Origin: an uncultured archaeon
Lineage (GTDB): Archaea; Thermoproteota; Nitrososphaeria; Nitrososphaerales; Nitrosopumilaceae
NCBI GenBank assembly: GCA_950073955.1
Contig: CATMRH010000013.1
Coordinates: 1 to 18,293 of the forward strand
Direction of reading: 5' to 3'
DNA: 18,293 bases
A program made the translations under genes and the position numbers. Under the pieces are notes generated by a model that saw only the letters and a program-made list of their open reading frames with translations, made no database searches and had not been told where the DNA came from. Positions 13,913-18,293 of the stretch are shown here, piece by piece. Position 1 is the stretch's first letter; each line of letters begins with the position of its first letter.

Positions 13913-14401
13913 TCATTTTTCAAAATAGTCAATTGGGATATTTTGGTAATCTCCATTTGGAAGAACTCTTCTGATGGTGATTGGGATCACTCTTTGTTCA
14001 AGTTCTTCCATTGAAATATCCAATGAAATTCTTGCGTTTTTTGGAATTGGAATAAATGGTGGTGCACCTAGAGACAATTGTAATGCTCTTGCACCCATAA
14101 TTCTTGCCTTTTCATATTTTGTTAATGTTGGTGGCCCAATTGTGATTTTCTCTTTTTCACAAGGAATCTCCACTGGTTCATGCTCTTCTATCTTATCAAG
14201 AACTTCTCTATTTTCAATTTCTTTGATTCTATTCTCAAGCTTTTTTTGTTCTTTTTCAGTTAATGGTTCTACTAGGTCTTTTCTATCTATTAATTTTCGA
14301 TAAGTTTCTAGTGCTTTGTTTAATCCTGCATTTTCTATTTCTTCAGCAACAACTTCATCTTCTGGAACTTCTACCACTTTAGTTTCTTTAACATTAGACA
14401 A
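13913..14401 (-). CDS. rpo6: RNA polymerase subunit Rpo6 (RpoK/Rpb6) with long N-terminal extension
   Basis: The universal omega/Rpb6-like subunit that clamps the largest RNA polymerase subunit. The conserved core is the last 75 residues: LTKYEKARIMGARALQLS (about 93-110), GAPP, then SLDISMEELEQRVIPITIRR and LPNG. Most archaeal Rpo6 proteins are about 60-90 residues. This one carries an extra charged, mostly acidic N-terminal region of about 85 residues, reminiscent of the acidic Rpb6 tail in eukaryotes. The frame is open from an ATG at 14452, but I prefer the TTG at 14399-14401 (162 residues, starting M-SNVKETK), because it lies 26.5 bp from the TATA box at 14424-14431. An ATG at 14452 would lie upstream of that box. 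Confidence 0.88.
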   Translation of the reverse strand: MSNVKETKVVEVPEDEVVAEEIENAGLNKALETYRKLIDRKDLVEPLTEKEQKKLENRIKEIENREVLDKIEEHEPVEIPCEKEKITIGPPTLTKYEKARIMGARALQLSLGAPPFIPIPKNARISLDISMEELEQRVIPITIRRVLPNGDYQNIPIDYFEK

Positions 14402-14423
14402 GTAACAAAATTTTCTTAAAACG

Positions 14424-14431
14424 TTATATAA
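14424..14431. promoter_or_regulatory. Palindromic bidirectional TATA box
   Basis: TTATATAA is identical on both strands. Its centre (14427.5) is exactly 26.5 bp from the plus-strand TTG at 14454 and the minus-strand TTG at 14401. Both spacings match archaeal TATA-to-start distances, so one box appears to drive two leaderless mRNAs. Confidence 0.65.
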
Positions 14432-14453
14432 TCTAATCATTTTAAAGTACAAA

Positions 14454-14840
14454 TTGACTATAGATTCAGTCTCCCGAAAACAAATAATTTTAGAAATTCA
14501 AGGAAAATCAAAAATTCCTTGTGATCTTAAACGTCATTTATCTCCAAGAACTGTTGGAACTATAATGAGATCTTTACCATTAGAAGGACATGCTCATTTA
14601 TTGGGAAAAAGTATTTTGTATTTTGAAACTACTATTGATTCCGGAATTGAGAGAGCAAGAACTGAATTCAAAAAAGGTGATGTTGCATTCTTACCTTCAT
14701 CCGGAAGCGTTTGTTTTTTTATCGCTGATGTAGTATCTGGAAAAACTATGACGCCTATTGGAAAATTGATTGATAATATTGATGCATTAAAGGATGTTAA
14801 ATCTGGTGATGTATTTCGTATCTATGAAGAAACTGGTTGA
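14454..14840 (+). CDS. Cyclophilin-like fold protein (TM1367/DUF369-type)
   Basis: A 128-residue protein of the small cyclophilin-like beta-barrel group. LPLEGHAHLLGKSILYFET (41-59) and FKKGDVAFLPSSGSVCFFI (72-90) match the family's conserved pattern (lP.eg.a..wG.eiyF ... v..GDvay.p.g.alciFfG). These proteins have the cyclophilin fold but lack the isomerase active site, and their role is unknown. The TTG at 14454 is the only plausible start: no ATG/GTG lies in frame nearby, and it sits 26.5 bp from the TATA box shared with rpo6. Its 3' end overlaps the convergent eS25 gene by 19 nt. Confidence 0.8.
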   Translation: MTIDSVSRKQIILEIQGKSKIPCDLKRHLSPRTVGTIMRSLPLEGHAHLLGKSILYFETTIDSGIERARTEFKKGDVAFLPSSGSVCFFIADVVSGKTMTPIGKLIDNIDALKDVKSGDVFRIYEETG

Positions 14841-15133
14841 TACAAATGGTGTCCTGAATAACCACCAACTCGTTTTACAATTCCTTTATTAACAGATTCT
14901 CTTAAAAACGCGTTTGCAGCGGAAATTTTGATTCCTGTCTGTCTTGCAAGATCTTGAACTGTGATTACTTTGGAGTTTTGAATAATTTTTATTGCTTGTT
15001 GTTCGTTTACAAGAACTACAATCTCTGCCTTTCTTGGTCCGCCTTCACCTTTATCTTTCTTTGATTTCTTTGAATCTTTAGTATTTGCTGACTTGTCTTT
15101 TTTTGCAGCAGTTGGTTTTTTTCCTCCACCCAT
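14822..15133 (-). CDS. rps25e: 30S ribosomal protein eS25
   Basis: A 103-residue archaeal/eukaryotic ribosomal protein of the small-subunit head. A Lys-rich, low-complexity N-terminal tail (about 1-35: GGGKKPTAAKKDKS, KKSKKDKGEGG) precedes a winged-helix core with VITVQDLARQTGIKISAANAFL (56-77), then LRESVNKGIVKRVGGYSGHHLYQP. This is the usual eS25 order, with the IVKRV...H..Y ending. A TATA box TTTATAA (15156-15162) lies 26 bp upstream of the ATG, so the mRNA is probably leaderless. It is convergent with the cyclophilin-like gene and divergent from the zinc-finger gene. Confidence 0.9.
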   Translation of the reverse strand: MGGGKKPTAAKKDKSANTKDSKKSKKDKGEGGPRKAEIVVLVNEQQAIKIIQNSKVITVQDLARQTGIKISAANAFLRESVNKGIVKRVGGYSGHHLYQPVSS

Positions 15134-15155
15134 AATTTGAGAAAAAAATATCCTC

Positions 15156-15162
15156 TTATAAA
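15156..15162 (-). promoter_or_regulatory. TATA box of rps25e
   Basis: TTTATAA on the minus strand, centred at 15159, 26 bp from the ATG at 15133. Confidence 0.6.
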
Positions 15163-15177
15163 CGATGAATAGTATCC

Positions 15178-15208
15178 TTTTGAACTATTTCTTATCAAAA
15201 GTTCAAAA
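15178..15208. promoter_or_regulatory. 9-bp inverted repeat between two divergent promoters
   Basis: TTTTGAACT (15178-15186) and AGTTCAAAA (15200-15208) are perfect reverse complements around a 13-nt spacer. The centre (15193) lies 34 bp from the rps25e TATA box and 42 bp from the TATA box of the zinc-finger gene. This is a typical place for a regulator that controls both genes. No cognate protein can be named. Confidence 0.5.
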
Positions 15209-15230
15209 AAAAAACTCAAATTATTTTCAA

Positions 15231-15238
15231 ATATAAAT
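15231..15238 (+). promoter_or_regulatory. TATA box of the small zinc-finger gene
   Basis: ATATAAAT centred at 15234.5. Transcription should begin near 15261, giving a leader of about 2 nt before the ATG at 15263. Confidence 0.55.
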
Positions 15239-15262
15239 AACATCTTGCTTGTTTGATGATAT

Positions 15263-15475
15263 ATGGGAGTTGTCTCAAAAGGTGCAAAATGTAGCGTTGA
15301 CGGTTGTGATCAAAATGGTGCTCGTTCTTTAAATACAGTTAAAGTTGAACGCGCAGGACTACGAGTAACCTCTACAGGAAAAAAATCAGTTCTTTGTAAA
15401 GAACATTACAAAGAATGGAAGAAAGAATCTAAAGACGATAGAGATCTTGAACGTGCTCGATATGATAAGTTTTAG
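15263..15475 (+). CDS. Small zinc-finger protein
   Basis: A 70-residue basic protein with C10-x4-C15 (KCSVDGCDQNGAR) and C45-x2-H48 (LCKEHYKEWKK), a likely C2-CH zinc site. The central part (LNTVKVERAGLRVTSTGKKS) looks like a beta hairpin, and the C terminus is a charged helix (ESKDDRDLERARYDKF). I do not recognise a named family. Size, charge and promoter-sharing region with a ribosomal protein gene suggest a nucleic-acid- or ribosome-associated role, which is inference only. It has a strong TATA box and a near-leaderless ATG. Its TAG overlaps the deoxyhypusine synthase TAA (TTAG). Confidence 0.8.
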   Translation: MGVVSKGAKCSVDGCDQNGARSLNTVKVERAGLRVTSTGKKSVLCKEHYKEWKKESKDDRDLERARYDKF

Positions 15476-16566
15476 TTTTTCTTTTTTGATTTCTTAACCT
15501 TGTTTGTTGGGTTATTGAAATAATCATCACTCAATTTATCATATAGTTTGCCCAATTTTTTGTAAAGTCGTTTTGGCTTTCTTGATTTTTGGTTACTTAG
15601 AACATATAATGCAAGAATTGGAAATACAATTGTTACATCCGCATAAACTGTAACCATTCCGTGATGTGCATCTTGAACCTTGCCCCAACTCTTACCTTCT
15701 TGTAGTGTTGCACCAGACAAGCCTCCAGTATCTGGCCGCGCATCTGTAATTTGAATAATATAGTCCTGTCCTCCATCATTTCGTCTTAGAATCTGGTCTA
15801 ATAGGGGACCTGTTTGTTGAGCTGTATTCTTTGGAACTCCTCCTCCTAATTCTAAAATGCCTGATTTCTTAGAATCATAAAGAATTGCTGCTTGTTCAAG
15901 AATCTCCCTGACAAAGTCTAGATTGTATGTCTTATCTCGTAGTCTATGAACCGCCAAATTCAATGCCAATGATGAATCTTTTATTGTGGAAATGTATACT
16001 GGTACATCATAATCATATGCTGTTGTAATGAAACTTTTTTCAGGATATTTTGCATTTTCTTTACTCATCTTTCCCATTAAATTACAAAACTCTGCAGTTG
16101 TAAATGATTTATCTGGAAAGTCTTCTCCAAACATTTTCTGAATAACTTGATCTTCTGCTTCTAATGTTTCATAAAATTTGATATAGACATCTCTTATTCT
16201 AACAATTTCATTTTCATATAATTTCATATCGTCAACTTCAGAACTTCCTTGTTTTACAGGCAAACCCCATGCAAAATGATCTTCGTGATAGACATTAGCT
16301 CCTGTTGTAATAATCCAATCAACAAATCCCCGCTCAATCAATGTTTTAATGATTCCACCAAAGCCAACAGGTGTCAATGCACCCGAAACTGTGAGACAAA
16401 TTGTTGCGTTTTCTTTGATCATTTTTGCATAAAGTTTAGCGGCCTCTCCAAGACTTCTTCCATTAAATCCTGAACTTGCAAACACATTAACTAAATCTTC
16501 GATAGTCATTTTCGGGTCTAATTTTATGTGAGGTATATCATTACCATGAAATTTGTGTGGATCCAC
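15472..16566 (-). CDS. dys: Deoxyhypusine synthase
   Basis: Transfers the aminobutyl group of spermidine to a lysine of translation factor aIF5A, using NAD. The 364-residue protein has the expected landmarks: LTVSGALTPVGFGGII (58-73), the NAD-binding TTGAN at 87-91, a GILELGGGVPKN motif (236-247), DARPD at 275-279, and EGKSWGK at 290-296, in which K296 matches the catalytic lysine of the SWGK motif (Lys329 in the human enzyme). The C terminus ends in a Lys-rich tail (KVKKSKKKN). Annotation as a DHS-like homospermidine-type enzyme is possible but less likely in an archaeon. The start is GTG (16564-16566), with a weak TTAATTA at 16590-16596 about 26 bp upstream; an ATG at codon 20 is the alternative. 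Confidence 0.9.
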   Translation of the reverse strand: MDPHKFHGNDIPHIKLDPKMTIEDLVNVFASSGFNGRSLGEAAKLYAKMIKENATICLTVSGALTPVGFGGIIKTLIERGFVDWIITTGANVYHEDHFAWGLPVKQGSSEVDDMKLYENEIVRIRDVYIKFYETLEAEDQVIQKMFGEDFPDKSFTTAEFCNLMGKMSKENAKYPEKSFITTAYDYDVPVYISTIKDSSLALNLAVHRLRDKTYNLDFVREILEQAAILYDSKKSGILELGGGVPKNTAQQTGPLLDQILRRNDGGQDYIIQITDARPDTGGLSGATLQEGKSWGKVQDAHHGMVTVYADVTIVFPILALYVLSNQKSRKPKRLYKKLGKLYDKLSDDYFNNPTNKVKKSKKKN

Positions 16567-16665
16567 TTTTACAAATTAATTTTTTGCTGTTAATTAGTTT
16601 TTATTGACATATTATCTGTGACTAGACTTTTTTTCTAGGCTTGAAGGAAAAAATTATGTAAAAAT

Positions 16666-16679
16666 ACAAAAATTTTTGT
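16666..16679. promoter_or_regulatory. 14-nt perfect palindrome upstream of the small orphan genes
   Basis: ACAAAAATTTTTGT is self-complementary. It lies 45-58 bp upstream of the ATG at 16724 and just upstream of a TATA-like CTTATTTG (about 16694-16701). It could be an operator or merely AT-rich chance. Confidence 0.3.
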
Positions 16680-16723
16680 TTTTCAATTCACCTCTTATTT
16701 GCTAGATGATATTAATTCATTTT

Positions 16724-16978
16724 ATGCCATTACCCGATTCAAGTGAAAAGCATAACGACTTGATAGATTTGATAATTCAATCAGCCCAGAAAACTGTTGA
16801 TATCAATAATGGTGATGGCACTATATCTAGAGAAATGCAGATGGACGCCGATTCACTTTGGTGGAAAACCCACACAATATCTTCAAATAATTTTGGTCAA
16901 TTAGCATTTGAGTTAAAAGAGTTTGAACGAATGGCATTGACAGCTCATGAGAATATGAGTCCAGAAAGGGCTGGTTAA
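16724..16978 (+). CDS. Small acidic orphan protein
   Basis: An 84-residue soluble protein. I do not recognise it. It starts MPLPDSSEKHND, and residues 10-30 (DLIDLIIQSAQKTVDI) and 50-80 (NNFGQLAFELKEFERMALTAHENM) look helical around a polar NNGDGTIS turn that resembles, but is too short to be, an EF-hand loop. There are no cysteines or membrane segment. An ATG at 16706 is in frame, but 16724 lies about 26 bp after a TATA-like element and avoids an odd hydrophobic start. Its stop TAA abuts the ATG of the next gene, so the two are probably translated together. Confidence 0.6.
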   Translation: MPLPDSSEKHNDLIDLIIQSAQKTVDINNGDGTISREMQMDADSLWWKTHTISSNNFGQLAFELKEFERMALTAHENMSPERAG

Positions 16979-17200
16979 ATGGCTCATGATATCCTGGAAA
17001 TGTCACAAAGTTACAGAAGATCTATTGATGCAAAGAGTTCTGAATCATTACGTGACAAGAATAATTCACAATCAGTTTTGATAGATAATGTTGGAAGAAA
17101 TAGAGTAGAAAAAGTATACACCATGAAAGACCAAATTAACAAGTCACTCCTCAAGTCGTTTTTGGGAAGAGACAGGGACAGAGACGAGGAATACGATTAA
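16979..17200 (+). CDS. Small charged orphan protein
   Basis: A 73-residue hydrophilic protein with no recognised family. The N terminus is helical (AHDILEMSQSYRRSIDAKSSES). A short strand-like VLIDNVGRNRVEKVYTM follows, and the C terminus is an amphipathic helix with an RDRDRDEEYD tail. It starts immediately after the preceding stop (TAAATG), so translational coupling is likely. The tight pairing supports a shared function, which cannot be deduced. A tiny KP-rich ORF follows after 2 nt. Confidence 0.6.
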   Translation: MAHDILEMSQSYRRSIDAKSSESLRDKNNSQSVLIDNVGRNRVEKVYTMKDQINKSLLKSFLGRDRDRDEEYD

Positions 17201-17202
17201 TC

Positions 17203-17259
17203 ATGAAAAAACCAGTTAAGCCAAAAAAATTAATTAAACCAATAAAACCAAGACGATAA
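17203..17259 (+). CDS. Possible 18-residue Lys/Pro-rich miniprotein
   Basis: The ORF MKKPVKPKKLIKPIKPRR starts 2 nt after the preceding stop. The repeating KP pattern is unusual, and it could be a nucleic-acid- or ribosome-binding peptide translated by coupling. A partial copy of the DNA occurs near 17.8 kb, in which only a KKPVRPRR-like end survives and no start codon remains. It may be a real short gene or a repeat fragment. Confidence 0.3.
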   Translation: MKKPVKPKKLIKPIKPRR

Positions 17260-17272
17260 TTATTTAGAATTA
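17206..17272. repeat. Imperfect repeat, copy 1
   Basis: Shares AAAAAACCAGTTA (17206-17218) and ACCAAGACG (17247-17255), plus a similar downstream flank ending GAATTA, in the same order with copy 2 at 17792-17831. Copy 1 holds about 27 nt more between the two blocks. Confidence 0.45.
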
Positions 17273-17623
17273 CTCTTTTTCTTTACTGATTTGTTCATCA
17301 GTGTTTGTTACAGCCCATTTTACAATATCATCTGTCTCTTTTTTTGCTTGTGCTAACTTTCTTATTTTTTTAAATCTCTGATTAAACGCTTTTTTGATTT
17401 TTTTAAATTCTTCCTTAGTGATGAAGAATTCTGCTAGTCGCTGTTTCCAATAATACTCCATGTCTTTTTCTAAATTATCCTCACCAAGTAAATTTTCATA
17501 CATCATGTCAAAGTCTTCATCAGAAGTATCAGGATATTTTATGAGAAATTGAACGAATTCAAAAGATGTCCATTCTCTGTTAGAATCATTTTTTATTTTC
17601 TTTTTTCTTCCAAACAAACCCAT
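17270..17623 (-). CDS. Highly charged orphan protein
   Basis: A 117-residue protein with no recognised family. It starts with a basic MGLFGRKKKIK segment that could touch membrane lipid or nucleic acid. An aromatic and acidic middle follows (EWTSFEFVQFL, then YPDTSDEDFDMMYENLLGED), and then a long basic amphipathic helix (EEFKKIKKAFNQRFKKIRKLAQAKKE). The alternation of acidic and basic blocks suggests a protein-protein adaptor, which is inference only. The ATG at 17621-17623 lies about 26 bp from a TATA-like element centred near 17649, with overlapping dyads just upstream. It converges on the small orphan genes with a 10-bp gap. Confidence 0.68.
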   Translation of the reverse strand: MGLFGRKKKIKNDSNREWTSFEFVQFLIKYPDTSDEDFDMMYENLLGEDNLEKDMEYYWKQRLAEFFITKEEFKKIKKAFNQRFKKIRKLAQAKKETDDIVKWAVTNTDEQISKEKE

Positions 17624-17658
17624 ATCACAAACTCTGGAATCTCATTTAGTTAAGCATT

Positions 17659-17692
17659 TTTGTGTAAATTTAGACACAAATTTCTCTGTGTC
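17659..17692. promoter_or_regulatory. Two overlapping dyads sharing one arm
   Basis: TTTGTGT (17659-17665) pairs with ACACAAA (17674-17680), and GACACA (17673-17678) pairs with TGTGTC (17687-17692). Each pair has an 8-nt centre, and the middle arm is shared. The block lies directly upstream of the TATA-like element of the minus-strand gene starting at 17623, which is consistent with cooperative operator half-sites or alternative hairpins. Confidence 0.45.
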
Positions 17693-17791
17693 TTAAGATA
17701 TTATTTTATATTTATCATAGACAACGACCCATTTCATTACACGCAAAATTGAATATTCCCATAACAAGCAAACCTGCAAGTCCTAAACCAA

Positions 17792-17831
17792 AAAAAACCA
17801 GTTAGACCAAGACGTTAATCTCTTTGAATTA
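17792..17831. repeat. Imperfect repeat, copy 2 (shorter)
   Basis: AAAAAACCAGTTA at 17792-17804 and ACCAAGACG at 17806-17814, followed by a flank ending GAATTA. Same order and orientation as copy 1 at 17206-17272, but with the middle part missing and no start codon. Confidence 0.45.
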
Positions 17832-18066
17832 GCCAGGTGTTTTCAATATCTCCTATACATTGAGATTCTACATGAGTTGAATGCAAGACACATAAGCTCG
17901 TCTTGATTTGAAATGAATAACCCTTTTTGTTGAATGTTTCAGTTCTTGGTCAGTGTGCTGATTCATTGCATTTTTCCACTTGACACTTTTTGTCTAGTCT
18001 TTGAATAATACTTACGCAAGGATTCTTTGTGTGATGTGTCTAATTTTGAATTTTCAAGCAAATATT

Positions 18067-18076
18067 ACTTATTTAG
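18067..18076 (+). promoter_or_regulatory. TATA-like element of the last gene
   Basis: ACTTATTTAG centred near 18072, about 26 bp upstream of the ATG at 18099. It fits a leaderless start. Confidence 0.4.
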
Positions 18077-18098
18077 GAATGATCTAAAATAATACCAA

Positions 18099-18293
18099 AT
18101 GAATTTAATTGATATACATGATCCTGAGCGAGTAAACAGAACTCCTGATGATGTTGAGGTTTTGCTCTCCTCTGGGAATTTTGTTCAAGATGGTTTTACA
18201 ATTTCTAAAGTAGAATTACGTCTTTACAAAGAAAGAACTGATGAAAAATTGGGTGATTATTCTTTGATAACTTCTGTTGTTGAGACTGACAAA
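18099..18293 (+). CDS. Unassigned protein, first 65 residues (runs off the right edge)
   Basis: An open frame from the ATG at 18099 to the window end. It begins MNLIDIHDPERVNRTPDDVE and continues with hydrophilic alternating segments (VLLSSGNFVQDGF, VELRLYKERTD, YSLITSVVETD). There is no signal peptide, membrane helix or recognisable motif in this part. A TATA-like element at the right distance and protein-like composition support a real gene. The family cannot be decided from the fragment. Confidence 0.65.
   Translation, partial: MNLIDIHDPERVNRTPDDVEVLLSSGNFVQDGFTISKVELRLYKERTDEKLGDYSLITSVVETDK

Larger units (their letters stand above)
17624..18098. other. 475-bp region without a clear gene
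   Basis: No ORF here has a good start and protein-like sequence. It holds the promoter and two overlapping dyads of the 17623 gene (17659-17692), repeat copy 2 (17792-17831), and an inverted repeat CAAGAC/GTCTTG (17884-17889 / 17900-17905). On the minus strand, around 17800-17720, a hydrophobic reading (FGLGLAGLLVMGIFNF) is interrupted at a run of eight T. It may be a broken or frameshifted tiny membrane-protein gene. Confidence 0.5.

Noticed and set aside
13974..14303. Plus-strand ORF of 109 codons opposite rpo6
   Set aside because: Antisense shadow, Ser/Phe-rich, no motifs.
15016..15243. Minus-strand ORF overlapping the rps25e N terminus
   Set aside because: Different frame from eS25, and it spans the promoter and dyad region.
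16249..16473. Plus-strand ORF of 74 codons with several cysteines
   Set aside because: The cysteine pattern arises opposite the deoxyhypusine synthase; no zinc-finger spacing.
16624..16638. CTAGA/TCTAG hairpin with T-rich loop upstream of the orphan operon, considered as a terminator
   Set aside because: Both neighbouring genes start away from this gap, so no transcript needs to end here; likely chance.
17884..17905. Inverted repeat CAAGAC/GTCTTG considered as part of a tRNA or terminator
   Set aside because: No cloverleaf, anticodon arm or T-loop can be built around it and no T-tract follows; a 6-bp dyad alone is weak.
17934..18008. 24-codon ORF from ATG at 17934 (hydrophobic, MFQFLVSVLIHC...)
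   Set aside because: No promoter at the right distance, no flanking context, and composition expected by chance in T-rich DNA.
1..18293. CRISPR arrays, transposases, integrases and toxin-antitoxin pairs
   Set aside because: No regularly spaced direct repeats, transposase motifs or recognisable toxin folds were seen on either strand.

Overview
The window looks like the chromosome of an ammonia-oxidising archaeon of the Nitrosopumilus/Nitrosarchaeum type (Nitrososphaerota, formerly Thaumarchaeota). The evidence is low G+C (roughly a third by eye), and archaeal information-processing genes: family B DNA polymerase with a PCNA-binding tail, Hef/FANCM-type helicase, Alba, Rpo6, eS25 and deoxyhypusine synthase. 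There is also a stand-alone parvulin very like the characterised thaumarchaeal CsPin/NmPin proteins, and many apparently leaderless genes with a TATA box about 26 bp upstream of the start codon. Gene density is high. I see no tRNA, rRNA, CRISPR, IS element or prophage.

Layout. 1-2225 (minus): 5' part of pyruvate phosphate dikinase, then triosephosphate isomerase, both central carbon metabolism. 5658-2263 (minus): probable operon of a dCMP deaminase-family enzyme, DNA polymerase B and a SemiSWEET-like membrane protein, with 4- and 8-nt gaps. 5799-7307 (plus): Hef-type helicase without a nuclease domain, ending in a PIP-like tail that resembles the polymerase tail. 8198-7304 (minus): small conserved protein, parvulin and a helical protein. 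8259-9134 (plus): DUF2203 protein, then a membrane-anchored beta-domain protein whose 5' end appears lost. 9348-9139 (minus): small zinc-ribbon protein. 9400-11891 (plus): UbiA/MenA-like prenyltransferase preceded by a possible 11-codon leader ORF, aldo/keto reductase, and a small unassigned protein.

11936-13550: a 48-aa YHS-domain protein (plus), an amidotransferase-less asparagine synthetase with a zinc ribbon (minus) and an HTH regulator (plus). 13861-15475: Alba (minus), Rpo6 (minus), cyclophilin-like protein (plus), eS25 (minus) and a small zinc-finger protein (plus). 16566-15472 (minus): deoxyhypusine synthase. 16724-17259 (plus): three small orphan ORFs. 17623-17270 (minus): a charged orphan protein. 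17624-18098 holds no clear gene but has dyads and an imperfect repeat. 18099 to the end: start of an unassigned gene.

The most notable organisation is transcriptional. Three divergent gene pairs each appear to share one TATA box. The clearest is the palindrome TTATATAA at 14424-14431, exactly 26.5 bp from two opposite TTG codons that fit as leaderless starts of rpo6 and the cyclophilin-like gene. In addition, four convergent pairs end tail-to-tail with the same 4-nt shared stop motif (CTAA/TTAG). I found no obvious novel multi-gene defence or catalytic system. The most tractable unknowns are the small orphan cluster and repeat at 16.7-17.9 kb, the leader ORF before ubiA, and the bidirectional promoters.
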